A stretch of 64,000 nucleotides of DNA from Marinomonas sp. THO17 (GTDB taxonomy: Bacteria; Pseudomonadota; Gammaproteobacteria; Pseudomonadales; Marinomonadaceae). Below the pieces are notes generated by a model. It had not been told where the DNA came from and ran no database searches. It saw only the letters and a program-made list of their open reading frames with translations. Position 1 is the first letter of the stretch. Each line of letters opens with the position of its first letter. Below are positions 55,821 through 64,000 of this stretch, piece after piece. The translations under genes and the position numbers were made by a program. The DNA lies in the NCBI RefSeq assembly GCF_040436405.1, contig NZ_AP031575.1:3089501-3153500 (forward strand), read 5' to 3'.

Positions 55821-56387
55821 ATGGCTTTCTCTTCTTCTACACAACCCAAGATCAAATCTATTTTGGATGCGATTGCCTATGTGGTGACCGCTTTATCCGG
55901 CGTGTTTTTAGTTTTGTTGGTTGCTTCATTCGGCTGGTTGGTATTTGGTCGTTATGTATTGAATGACACCCCAACTTGGGTCGAGCAAATGGCTATGCTG
56001 TTGGTCACCAATATTACCTTTTTGGCCGCGGCGGTGGGGATTCACGAACGCACCCATTTAAGTGTCGACATGCTGTCTATGCTGGTGCCCGAACGAGTAG
56101 GTCAGGTTTTTAATATCTTGATTGACTTATGTATTGTCGCTTTCGGTTATGCCATGGCCCTATACGGTAAAGAGCTGGTGGACTTTGCTTGGTTTAGAAG
56201 CATTCCCTTATTAACTTTCCTAGAATGGAGAGTTCCGGAAGGTCTCCGCTATTTCCCCGTGGTGGCCAGTGGTGTCTTGATGTGTTTGTTTGCAGGTTAT
56301 CGAGTGGTTTATGGCACATTAAATGTATTTTCAAAACATTCTTTGTCAGCAGATTCTCATTCTTCTGATGTAGCGGGAGACAAATAA
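55821..56387 (+). CDS. dctQ: TRAP transporter small membrane subunit
   Basis: 188 residues from the ATG at 55821 (aagag seven bases before); GTG at 55815 is possible. Four hydrophobic helices; SFGWLVFGRYVLNDTPTWVEQMAMLLVTNITFLAAAVGIHERTHLSVDML is the DctQ family pattern. It ends one base before dctM. Confidence 0.9.
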   Translation: MAFSSSTQPKIKSILDAIAYVVTALSGVFLVLLVASFGWLVFGRYVLNDTPTWVEQMAMLLVTNITFLAAAVGIHERTHLSVDMLSMLVPERVGQVFNILIDLCIVAFGYAMALYGKELVDFAWFRSIPLLTFLEWRVPEGLRYFPVVASGVLMCLFAGYRVVYGTLNVFSKHSLSADSHSSDVAGDK

Positions 56388-56388
56388 T

Positions 56389-57672
56389 ATGGGCTTAGGG
56401 ATTTTACTGGGCTTATTTGCTCTGTTGACCTTTATTGGCGTACCTGTGGCGTTTGCTTTGGGTATGGCCGCAATTTCAGCGTTTTTTTACGAAGGCTTGC
56501 CATTGATGATTGGTTTTCAGCGTATTGTCGCAGGAACCTCTACCTTTTCATTGCTGGCCATTCCTTTCTTTATTTTTGCTGGTGAGTTGATGTTGCATGG
56601 CGGCATTGCCGCGCGTTTGATTCGCTTAGCCTCTTCGGCGGTGGGTTGGGTACGTGGTGGCTTAGGGCAGGTTAATGTCTTCTCCAGTATGCTGTTTGGT
56701 GGTATTTCGGGTTCCGCGGTAGCCGATGTGTCGGCACTGGGTTCTTTGTTGATTCCGGTGATGAAAGAAAAAGGCTATGACGATGCCTATGCGGTCAACG
56801 TCACTGTGACCTCGTCTATTGCCGGCATCATGATTCCACCCAGCCACAATATGATCTTATACGTCGTAGCCGCAGGTGGCGGTATGTCTGTTGCCAGTTT
56901 GTTTATGGCCGGTATTGTGCCAGGTATTTTAATGTGTGTGTTGTTAGGACTGGTGGCCCGCTGGATGGCGATCCGCAATAACTACCCAACAGAACCCTTT
57001 GCGGGTTTGAAAGTAATTTTTGTTGCTTTCTTAGCCTCATTTCCTGGATTGATTACCGCCATTATTGTAGTAGGTGGTGCTTTGTCAGGCGTATTCACCG
57101 TGACCGAATCGGGTGCCATTGGCGCGATTTACGCTGTGTTGATTACTGCTCTAGTGTATCGCTCTTTAAGCTTGCGTGACTTCTGGATAGCTGTGATTCG
57201 TTCTGTTCGTACCACAGGTCTGGTGATGATCTTAGTAGGTTGTGCGTCCGCTTTTGGTTATATGTTGGCCTTGTATGAAGTGCCGAAAGTATTGGCCACA
57301 GGTTTAACGTCGATTTCAGATAATCCGATTATCATCTTTTTGATGATGAACCTGATTTTATTGCTATTGGGCATGATCATGGACATGGCGGCATTGATTC
57401 TGATCTGTACACCTATCTTTTTGCCTGTGGCAGTGAGCTTGGGCATGGACCCCATTCAGTTTGGCATTATGTTGATGATGAATTTGGGCTTAGGTTTGTG
57501 TACTCCTCCAGTAGGCGGTTGTTTGTTTGTTGGTTGTGCCATTGGTGATGTGCCGATTCAACGCGCCGTGAAAAGCATTTGGCCATTTTATCTGGCGATT
57601 TTGGCGGCGTTAATCTTAGTGACATTTGTGCCTGCTATTTCTATGACATTACCAAACTGGATTAGTGGTTAA
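56389..57672 (+). CDS. dctM: TRAP transporter large membrane subunit
   Basis: 427 residues, about twelve hydrophobic helices. GEMLHGG-like GELMLHGGIAARLIRLASSAVGWVRGGLGQVNVFSSMLFGGISGSAVADVSALGSLLIPVM is the diagnostic DctM region, and PPSHNMILY and DMAALILICTPIFLPVA follow. It is the ion-coupled pump of the importer. udh starts 10 bp after its stop. Confidence 0.95.
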   Translation: MGLGILLGLFALLTFIGVPVAFALGMAAISAFFYEGLPLMIGFQRIVAGTSTFSLLAIPFFIFAGELMLHGGIAARLIRLASSAVGWVRGGLGQVNVFSSMLFGGISGSAVADVSALGSLLIPVMKEKGYDDAYAVNVTVTSSIAGIMIPPSHNMILYVVAAGGGMSVASLFMAGIVPGILMCVLLGLVARWMAIRNNYPTEPFAGLKVIFVAFLASFPGLITAIIVVGGALSGVFTVTESGAIGAIYAVLITALVYRSLSLRDFWIAVIRSVRTTGLVMILVGCASAFGYMLALYEVPKVLATGLTSISDNPIIIFLMMNLILLLLGMIMDMAALILICTPIFLPVAVSLGMDPIQFGIMLMMNLGLGLCTPPVGGCLFVGCAIGDVPIQRAVKSIWPFYLAILAALILVTFVPAISMTLPNWISG

Positions 57673-57682
57673 GGGGAAAGAT

Positions 57683-58483
57683 ATGAAACGAGTATTGCTG
57701 ACAGGCGCAGCCGGTACTTTGGGCAAGGCCATGCGCCGCACCTTAGCGGGCTGGGCGGATGAATTGGTGCTGTCCGACTTAGTACAGATTACCGACCTGA
57801 AACCGGGTGAGTCTTTTCAAGCCTGTGATTTGGCGGATTTTGATGGGGTAAAGGCCTTAGTAAAAGGCTGTGATGGCATTATTCATCTGGGCGGGCAATC
57901 CATTGAAGGCACCTTTGAAAGCATTCTCAATGGCAATTTGAAAGGCACTTATCATATTTATGAAGCGGCTCGCCAACATCAGGTAACACGTATTTTCTTT
58001 GCTAGCTCAAATCATGTGGTGGGCTTTCATTCCCGTGAGACACGTTTGGATGCGGACAGTCCAATGCGACCAGACAGTTTGTATGGCGTGTCAAAAGGCT
58101 TTGGCGAGTTGTTAGCACGTTATTACTTTGAAAAATTTGGCATTGAATCGGCTCTGGTACGTATTGGCAGTTGTCTGCCTAAGCCGCTTGACCGTCGTAT
58201 GTTGTCGACCTGGTTAAGCGAAGAAGACATAGCGGATTTAGTGAAGTGCGTGTTCCGTGTCAATCGCTTAGCTTGCACTGTGGTCTATGGTGCATCAAAT
58301 AACCCTTGGTCTTGGTGGGATAACCGTAAGTCCAATTTCTTGGGATGGCAGCCGAAAGATTCGTCGGCACAATTTGAGACAGAGGTGTTGGCACAAGATC
58401 CGTTACTGGATGGTGATCATCCCGCATTGTTATTTCAAGGAGGTTTTTTTGCCACTGCAGGCCACTTTGAAGACGATGATTAG
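57683..58483 (+). CDS. udh: Uronate (hexuronate) dehydrogenase
   Basis: 266 residues from the ATG at 57683 (AAGGGGA upstream). SDR fold with TGAAGTLGKAMR cofactor loop, CDLADFDGVKAL, catalytic serine in FASSNHVVGFH and Y-x-x-x-K in YGVSKGFGEL. WDNRKSNFLGWQPKDSS near the C-terminus is typical of bacterial Udh. It oxidises galacturonate or glucuronate to an aldarolactone with NAD. Position in this operon agrees. Confidence 0.93.
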   Translation: MKRVLLTGAAGTLGKAMRRTLAGWADELVLSDLVQITDLKPGESFQACDLADFDGVKALVKGCDGIIHLGGQSIEGTFESILNGNLKGTYHIYEAARQHQVTRIFFASSNHVVGFHSRETRLDADSPMRPDSLYGVSKGFGELLARYYFEKFGIESALVRIGSCLPKPLDRRMLSTWLSEEDIADLVKCVFRVNRLACTVVYGASNNPWSWWDNRKSNFLGWQPKDSSAQFETEVLAQDPLLDGDHPALLFQGGFFATAGHFEDDD

Positions 58484-58608
58484 GGCTAATTTTAGCTAAC
58501 GAACTTTTTTAATTTTTAACTCCTAACAATGACATTTTTGCTCAGCAATATGGGCAGGGGTTTCGTTTGCCCAAAATTTGGGTATTTGAATAATAAGAGG
58601 ACTCTTTT

Positions 58609-59520
58609 ATGGCACTTTCAATTGAGCAAATTCGTTTGTCTTTAAGTGACGGTTTACTGTCATTTCCAATCACGGATTTTGATGCGCAAGGGCAGTTTCA
58701 GGCGGATACTTACCAACAACGTATTGAATGGTTTATTGAGCAGGGTGTGTCGTCTGTGTTTATTGCCGGTGGTACGGGGGAGTTCTTCTCTCTTGGCTTG
58801 GAAGAATACCAAGCGATTTGTCGTGTTGCGGTGGATACCGTGGCAGGTCGAGTGCCCGTTATTGCCAGTGCTGGACGCAGTGTGATTGAGGCAAAAGCCT
58901 TTGTGAAAGCAGCGGAAGAAGCGGGCTGTGACGGTATTCTATTAATGCCGCCTTTCTTAACCGAGTGCCCAGAAGACGGTGTGCTAGAGTATGCCACGCA
59001 AATCATGCAAAGCAGTGCGATGCAATTTATTTACTATAATCGTGCGAATGGCATTTTGGGGGCAGAAAGCGTACAGCAATTAGCGGCGCAAAACCCTAAT
59101 TTAATTGCCCTTAAAGACGGTGTCGGCAATGTGGCGGCGTTAAACGATACCATTAAGACAGTTGGCGATCGTTTGGTTTACATTGGTGGCGTTCCAACAG
59201 CAGAGATTTTTGCCGAAGCCTACTTAGCCATTGGTGTTAACACCTATTCTTCTGCGGTGTTTAATTTTATGCCAGACATGGCGAATCAATTTTATAAGGC
59301 ACTGCGAGCGGGTGAAAAAGCCACAGTGAAAGCCATAGTGAAAGACTTTTTTATTCCTTTTTGTCGTTTGCGTGACGAGAAAAAGGGCTATGCAGTCAGC
59401 TTGATTAAATCCGGCGCTAAGTTGATTGGTCGTCCAGCGGGAGAGGTGCGTGCACCATTAACCATGCCGACTCAAGAACAAGAAGCACGTTTGCAGGCAC
59501 TGATCAAGGCCAACCAATAA
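58609..59520 (+). CDS. kdgD: 5-dehydro-4-deoxyglucarate dehydratase
   Basis: 303 residues. DapA-like barrel: GGTGEFFSLGLEEYQAI, catalytic YYNRAN with tyrosine and Schiff-base lysine in LIALKDGVGN. GLLSFPITDFDAQGQF and YSSAVFNFMPDMA are those of KdgD. The enzyme decarboxylates and dehydrates the keto-deoxyaldarate to 2-oxoglutarate semialdehyde. It follows udh by 125 bp. Confidence 0.94.
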   Translation: MALSIEQIRLSLSDGLLSFPITDFDAQGQFQADTYQQRIEWFIEQGVSSVFIAGGTGEFFSLGLEEYQAICRVAVDTVAGRVPVIASAGRSVIEAKAFVKAAEEAGCDGILLMPPFLTECPEDGVLEYATQIMQSSAMQFIYYNRANGILGAESVQQLAAQNPNLIALKDGVGNVAALNDTIKTVGDRLVYIGGVPTAEIFAEAYLAIGVNTYSSAVFNFMPDMANQFYKALRAGEKATVKAIVKDFFIPFCRLRDEKKGYAVSLIKSGAKLIGRPAGEVRAPLTMPTQEQEARLQALIKANQ

Positions 59521-59579
59521 CCACAGTCCTAGATTTTCGGGTCTGGGGTTGTTTAACGATTCAATGTATGGAGAAAACA

Positions 59580-61160
59580 ATGCAAATTACAGGACATATG
59601 CTGATCGGACAAAGCTCGGTACAAGGTCATAAAAAAGCCATTCGAGCATTGAACCCAGCAACCAATAAGTATCTGCAGCCGGAATTCTTGGGCGGTGATC
59701 AACAGCATGTTGATCAAGCGGTGGCATTGGCTTGGCAAGCATTTGATGATTACCGTGCTATGGCCCACGAGCGTCGAGCGGAGTTTCTGGAGACCATTGC
59801 GGATGAAATTCTAGCCCTTGGCGATCAGCTAGTAGAGCGAGCAATGGCGGAAACAGGCTTACCGCAAGCGCGTATTGAAGGTGAGCGTGGTCGAACCATG
59901 GGGCAATTACGCCTGTTTGCTTCCGTCGTTCGCATGGGGAAATTTCTCGATGCGCGCATTGATCCTGCCCTGCCTGATAGGGCACCGCTGCCGCGAGCGG
60001 ATTTGCGTTTGCAAAAAATTCCATTGGGTCCAGTGGCCGTGTTTGGTGCCAGTAACTTCCCATTGGCCTTTTCGGTGGCGGGTGGCGACACCGCTTCAGC
60101 ATTGGCTGCTGGTTGTCCTGTGGTGGTAAAGGCGCATTCGGCTCATCCGGGCACCTCTGAATTGGTTGGTCGTGCTATTCAGCAAGCGGTGAAAAAATGT
60201 CATCTGCCAGAAGGGGTTTTCTCTTTGTTGTTTGGTGCAGGCTCCGATGTGGGGGGCGCTTTGGTGGCCCATCCTGATATTAAAGCGGTGGGCTTTACTG
60301 GTTCCCGCGCGGGTGGTGTGGCCTTGATGAATATTGCTGCGAATCGTTCTGAACCCATTCCAGTTTACGCTGAAATGAGCAGCATTAATCCAGTTTTTAT
60401 GATGCCTAACAAGCTGGCTGAAGCCGCCAAAGCGGTGGCATCTGGCTTTGTTTCTTCCTTGGCGATGGGAGCAGGGCAATTCTGCACCAATCCAGGTTTG
60501 GTGGTGATCATGGATGGAGCGGATTGTGAGGACTTCTTGCAACAGGTTGCAGAGGACATTCACGGGCTGGACACACAAACTATGCTCACGCCCGGCATTT
60601 ATCAAGCCTATTGTGATGGCGTGAACAGCTTAGCCTTGCATGAAGGTGTGACTTTACTAACCCAATCTGCTAGTTCGGATTTACCTAATCAGTGTCAGGC
60701 GCATGTCTTTGTTACGCAAGCTAAGACTTTCCTTGCTGACAAGAGCTTAGAAGGTGAAGTCTTTGGTTCGACCTCATTGATCATCAAGTGTCAGAGCCTT
60801 GAAGAGTACCGCCAACTGGCCGAGCATTTTGAAGGCCAGCTGACGATTACCATTCAAATGAACGACGCGGATCAGGAGGCGGTGAGAGCGCTTTTGCCTG
60901 TGTTTGAGCGTAAAGCTGGACGCTTATTGTGTAATGGTTATCCAACTGGCGTGGAGGTGTGTCAGGCCATGGTACATGGAGGGCCATTCCCTGCAACATC
61001 AGACAGTCGTTCTACTTCCGTAGGCAGTGCGGCCATTGAGCGTTTCTTACGTCCTGTGTGTTATCAGGATTTCCCAGCGAGTTTGTTGCCAAGCAGTGTG
61101 CAAGACGATAATCCTCTGACAATCCCGCAACTGGTCGACAGCCAACTCAAGTTAGCTTGA
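59580..61160 (+). CDS. 2,5-dioxovalerate (alpha-ketoglutaric semialdehyde) dehydrogenase
   Basis: 526 residues from the ATG at 59580, six bases after GGAG; an ATG at 59568 overlaps this site. Aldehyde dehydrogenase fold: GAGSDVGGALVAHPDIKAVGFTGSRAGG, catalytic Glu in VYAEMSSINPVF and Cys in GAGQFCTNPG. GRLLCNGYPTGVEVCQAMVHGGPFPATSD is typical of the KGSADH-III type of aldarate loci. It finishes the path to 2-oxoglutarate. A strong terminator follows. Confidence 0.94.
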   Translation: MQITGHMLIGQSSVQGHKKAIRALNPATNKYLQPEFLGGDQQHVDQAVALAWQAFDDYRAMAHERRAEFLETIADEILALGDQLVERAMAETGLPQARIEGERGRTMGQLRLFASVVRMGKFLDARIDPALPDRAPLPRADLRLQKIPLGPVAVFGASNFPLAFSVAGGDTASALAAGCPVVVKAHSAHPGTSELVGRAIQQAVKKCHLPEGVFSLLFGAGSDVGGALVAHPDIKAVGFTGSRAGGVALMNIAANRSEPIPVYAEMSSINPVFMMPNKLAEAAKAVASGFVSSLAMGAGQFCTNPGLVVIMDGADCEDFLQQVAEDIHGLDTQTMLTPGIYQAYCDGVNSLALHEGVTLLTQSASSDLPNQCQAHVFVTQAKTFLADKSLEGEVFGSTSLIIKCQSLEEYRQLAEHFEGQLTITIQMNDADQEAVRALLPVFERKAGRLLCNGYPTGVEVCQAMVHGGPFPATSDSRSTSVGSAAIERFLRPVCYQDFPASLLPSSVQDDNPLTIPQLVDSQLKLA

Positions 61161-61192
61161 TATGTTAGTGGCATGTGGATAGGTGTCACATT

Positions 61193-61219
61193 AGCGAGGC
61201 TTTGGCCTCGCTTTTTTTT
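61193..61219 (+). terminator. Intrinsic terminator of the uronate operon
   Basis: agcgaggc-tttg-gcctcgct, 8-bp arms, then eight T residues. Confidence 0.93.
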
Positions 61220-61296
61220 ATCTCTCTCCCCTAAGCCTACTTTAGCCCGTTTTAGGAGGCTTCTAGAGGCTTACTAAAAAATAATTGAAAAGAGCG

Positions 61297-61333
61297 AATC
61301 ATTTTTTTGAAAAAGCATTTCAAAAAAATGATT
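61297..61333. promoter_or_regulatory. 16-bp perfect inverted repeat before the sugar ABC operon
   Basis: aatcatttttttgaaa, loop aagca, then the exact reverse complement. It lies 79 bp upstream of the permease start and downstream of the uronate terminator. Either an operator or an AT-rich hairpin in the leader. Confidence 0.6.
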
Positions 61334-61412
61334 AAAGTCATTGAAAAAATGAAATCCCTCCACTAATATCGAAAATGCAACGTTAATAACAACAAAATAG
61401 AGTTGATACAAT

Positions 61413-62294
61413 ATGTATGAAAATCGACGGTTAGGCTTGGCCTATATCAGCCCCTACATAATTGGATTGCTGGTTTTTACCGCTTTTCCATTTTTGTCGT
61501 CATTGATCATTAGTTTTACCGACTATGATCTGATCAATCCGCCGCAATATATTGGCTTGGACAATTACAGTTATATGCTGGATGACGATACTTTTTATAA
61601 GTCGATGGGCGTGACCTTCGCTTATGTTTTCCTGACGATTCCCCTCAAATTGGCCTTCGCTTTGTTTATTGCCTTCGTACTCAACTTTAAGTTACGCGGC
61701 ATTAAATTTTTCCGTACCGCTTATTACATTCCTTCTATCTTGGGAAGCAGTGTGGCCATTGCGGTATTGTGGCGCGCTATCTTCTCCCTTGACGGTTTGC
61801 TCAACAGCTTCTTAGGGGTGTTTGGTGTGGAGCCGATTTCCTGGTTAGGTGAGCCAGTGTTTGCCATGTTCTCAGTCACGCTATTGCGGGTTTGGCAATT
61901 TGGTTCTGCTATGGTGATCTTCCTTGCCGCTCTGCAAAGTGTGCCTCAGTCGCAATACGAAGCCGCTATGATTGACGGTGCGTCTAAGTGGCAAATGTTC
62001 ACTAAAATCACAGTGCCTCTGATTACGCCGGTGATTTTCTTTAACTTCATTATGCAAACCACTCAAGCTTTCCAAGAGTTTACTGCGCCTTATGTCATTA
62101 CTGGTGGTGGTCCTGCGAAATCGACTTATCTGTTCTCTTTATACATTTATGAAACCGCCTTTAAGTATTTCGACTTAGGTTATGGCAGTGCCTTGGCATG
62201 GGTATTGTTTGTGGCGGTGGCCATTTTTACAGGGATTTCCTTTAAGTCTTCTAAATACTGGGTGTTCTATTCTGGTGATAAGGGTGGTAAATAA
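61413..62294 (+). CDS. Sugar ABC transporter permease, MalF/UgpA type
   Basis: 293 residues, six helices. LGLAYISPYIIGLLVFTAFPFLSSLIISFTDYDL is the usual start of the family; the EAA loop is EAAMIDGASKWQMFTKITVPLITP. It is first in the operon and no binding-protein gene precedes it, so one may lie beyond the right edge. Start at the ATG at 61413. Substrate unknown. Confidence 0.93.
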   Translation: MYENRRLGLAYISPYIIGLLVFTAFPFLSSLIISFTDYDLINPPQYIGLDNYSYMLDDDTFYKSMGVTFAYVFLTIPLKLAFALFIAFVLNFKLRGIKFFRTAYYIPSILGSSVAIAVLWRAIFSLDGLLNSFLGVFGVEPISWLGEPVFAMFSVTLLRVWQFGSAMVIFLAALQSVPQSQYEAAMIDGASKWQMFTKITVPLITPVIFFNFIMQTTQAFQEFTAPYVITGGGPAKSTYLFSLYIYETAFKYFDLGYGSALAWVLFVAVAIFTGISFKSSKYWVFYSGDKGGK

Positions 62295-62296
62295 TC

Positions 62297-63205
62297 ATGA
62301 CAAAATTATTCATAGATAAATCCACCTCAGCCGTGGTCGATAATGATCGTCATTTGCGCGTGCAAATGCGTAAGCAGAGAATCGGTGCCGGTATTCGTTA
62401 CTTTATTCTTTTGTTCTGTGGTCTGGTGATGCTGTATCCCTTGTTTTGGATGTTTTCAGCGTCATTCAAACCCAACCATGAAATCTTCAGTTCGTTGAGC
62501 TTGTGGCCTAAAGAATTCTCTTTGGACGGTTTTATTAATGGTTGGAATACGGGAACGGAATACACCTTCGGGCGTTTCTTTCTGAACACCTTCTATTATG
62601 TGGTGCCGAAAGTCATCTTAACGGTGATTTCTTCTGTCATAGTCGCTTACGGTTTTGCCCGCTTTGATATTCCCTTCAAGAAGTTTTGGTTTATTACTTT
62701 GATTGCGACCATCTTGTTGCCGACTTCCGTGTTGCTGATTCCGCAATATTTGATGTTCCGTGAAATGGGCATGTTAGACAGCTATATGCCGCTGTATTTA
62801 CCAATGGCGTTTGCCACGCAAGGCTTCTTTGTTTTTATGCTGATTCAATTCCTGCGCGGTTTGCCAACCGACATGGAAGAGGCAGCTATGATCGACGGTT
62901 GTAACTCTTACCAATTGCTGTGGTACATAGTGGTGCCAATGCTAAAACCCGCCATTATTTCTGTGGCCTTATTCCAGTTCATGTGGTCAGTAAACGACTT
63001 CTTAGGTCCACTAATTTATATATCAAGTGTTGAAAAATACCCCATCGCACTCGCGTTGAAGTTGTCCATTGATGTCACCGAAGGTACCCAATGGAATGAA
63101 ATTCTTGCTATGGCATCGATTGCCATCGTTCCGTCAATTGTCGTCTTTCTGATTGCGCAAAACTATTTTGTGGAAGGAATTACGTCCGGTGGTGTTAAAG
63201 GTTAG
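62297..63205 (+). CDS. Sugar ABC transporter permease, MalG/UgpE type
   Basis: 302 residues. GAGIRYFILLFCGLVMLYPLFWMFSASFKPNHEIF near the N-terminus and EAA loop EEAAMIDGCNSYQLLWYIVVPMLKPA identify the MalG partner. It starts 2 bp after the MalF-like stop. It ends 9 bp before the ATPase start. Confidence 0.93.
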   Translation: MTKLFIDKSTSAVVDNDRHLRVQMRKQRIGAGIRYFILLFCGLVMLYPLFWMFSASFKPNHEIFSSLSLWPKEFSLDGFINGWNTGTEYTFGRFFLNTFYYVVPKVILTVISSVIVAYGFARFDIPFKKFWFITLIATILLPTSVLLIPQYLMFREMGMLDSYMPLYLPMAFATQGFFVFMLIQFLRGLPTDMEEAAMIDGCNSYQLLWYIVVPMLKPAIISVALFQFMWSVNDFLGPLIYISSVEKYPIALALKLSIDVTEGTQWNEILAMASIAIVPSIVVFLIAQNYFVEGITSGGVKG

Positions 63206-63214
63206 GTAGCTATT

Positions 63215-64000
63215 ATGTCTAAAGTTGTATTAGAAAATTTAACGAAAGTGTACTCGAACGGTTTTAAAGCGGTTCATGGGATAGATTTAGAAATCGAAGA
63301 CGGTGAGTTCTTAGTGGTGATCGGACCTTCGGGTTGCGCTAAATCCACTACATTACGCATGTTGGCCGGTTTGGAATCCATTTCTGGTGGCACCATCACG
63401 ATTGGCGATCGTATCGTCAATAATTTACCGCCAAAGGATCGTGGTATTGCCATGGTGTTCCAAAACTACGCCTTGTATCCACACATGAGCGTGCGGGAAA
63501 ACTTAGGCTTTGGTTTAAAACTGGCCAAGGTTGGCAAGGCAGACATTGAGAAGCAGGTTAACGAAGCCGCCGAATTGTTGGAATTAACGCCTTTATTGGA
63601 TCGTTTGCCGCGTCAATTGTCTGGTGGTCAGGCACAGCGTGTGGCGGTGGGGCGTGCCATTGTCAAACGTCCTCAGGTTTTCTTGTTCGATGAACCCTTA
63701 TCGAATCTGGATGCGAAATTACGTGCCTCCATGCGAGTGCGTATTTCTGATCTACACAAAACCTTAAAGCAAACCAATCGCTCAGCGACCAGTGTCTACG
63801 TCACCCACGATCAAACGGAAGCCATGACCATGGGTGACCGTATTTGTGTCATGAAAGATGGGCACATCATGCAAGTAGACACGCCAGCCAATCTTTATAA
63901 ATACCCGCGAAACCTATTTGTTGCAGGCTTCATTGGAGCGCCAGAAATGAACATGGTGGAAGCAGACTTGTCACGCAATGAGCAGGGGGAATATCACCTG
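63215..64000 (+). CDS. Sugar ABC transporter ATPase, MalK/UgpC type, 3' end cut by window edge
   Basis: 262 codons visible. Signature [36 protein letters not shown] with Walker B and D-loop, Q-loop [17 protein letters not shown] and switch [13 protein letters not shown]-like ([17 protein letters not shown]). Walker A reads GPSGCAKST: the glycine before the lysine is alanine. The C-terminal regulatory domain is beyond the edge. Confidence 0.93.
   Translation, partial: MSKVVLENLTKVYSNGFKAVHGIDLEIEDGEFLVVIGPSGCAKSTTLRMLAGLESISGGTITIGDRIVNNLPPKDRGIAMVFQNYALYPHMSVRENLGFGLKLAKVGKADIEKQVNEAAELLELTPLLDRLPRQLSGGQAQRVAVGRAIVKRPQVFLFDEPLSNLDAKLRASMRVRISDLHKTLKQTNRSATSVYVTHDQTEAMTMGDRICVMKDGHIMQVDTPANLYKYPRNLFVAGFIGAPEMNMVEADLSRNEQGEYHL

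Overview
The window looks like chromosomal DNA of a marine gammaproteobacterium, most likely Marinomonas or a close Oceanospirillaceae relative. This rests on moderate GC, the mix of TRAP transporters, MocR and LysR regulators and many cyclic-di-GMP enzymes, and gene families such as YebG, FagA-FumC, EpmA/EpmB/EF-P and RNase J. I ran no database search; functions come from motifs and recalled family knowledge. I see no tRNA, rRNA, CRISPR array, transposase or prophage.

Region by region. (1) 1-7.75 kb, minus strand: a PvdE/SyrD-type peptide exporter, an MbtH protein and a large NRPS that runs off the left edge (visible order C-A-T-E-C). A Fur-box-like palindrome lies upstream, so the locus is probably an iron-regulated siderophore-type peptide operon. 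(2) 8-13 kb: a Cys/Met PLP enzyme, a polar amino-acid ABC transporter (SBP, stem-loop, permease, ATPase) and a LysR regulator. (3) 13-20.2 kb: LpxO-like hydroxylase, SOS gene yebG with a LexA box, an MscS channel, a lipoprotein, SlyD, the Fur-controlled fagA-fumC pair, two GNATs and a DUF3820 protein. (4) 20.2-23.4 kb: glutathione-dependent formaldehyde detoxification (frmA, frmB) with a divergent LysR. (5) 23.7-31.9 kb: an exported beta-propeller-like protein of unknown role bracketed by copies of the frmB 3' end and its terminator, a lipoprotein hydrolase, a chemoreceptor, a 1.4-kb gene-free stretch with three copies of a structured MITE-like repeat, an SDR, a second hydrolase and HlyU. (6) 31.9-46.7 kb: VF530 protein, GGDEF proteins, NYN nuclease-like protein, RNase J, the EF-P modification set (epmB and efp divergent, epmA 8 kb away), AzoR/LysR, DoxX, MocR, EamA and LysE transporters. 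(7) 46.7-51.4 kb: DctB/DctD two-component system with an altered GAFTGA loop, and a GGDEF protein. (8) 51.4-61.2 kb: a complete oxidative hexuronate catabolic locus: galactarolactone isomerase, galactarolactone cycloisomerase and a FadR-type GntR regulator on one strand; a TRAP transporter, uronate dehydrogenase, KdgD and 2-oxoglutarate semialdehyde dehydrogenase on the other. (9) 61.4-64 kb: a MalFGK-type sugar ABC transporter cut by the right edge.

How genes work together: in the uronate locus the TRAP system imports hexuronate, Udh makes an aldarolactone, Gli and Gci convert it to 3-deoxy-2-keto-hexarate, and KdgD plus the semialdehyde dehydrogenase deliver 2-oxoglutarate. An identical 11-bp palindrome (TCATACTATGA) lies before both divergent arms and is the likely GntR operator. 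The most unusual non-coding features are the MITE-like repeats at 28.2-29.4 kb, a 114-bp tandem repeat made from the 3' end of the lactone isomerase gene, and a general pattern of 12-20 bp tandem duplications next to gene ends and promoters.
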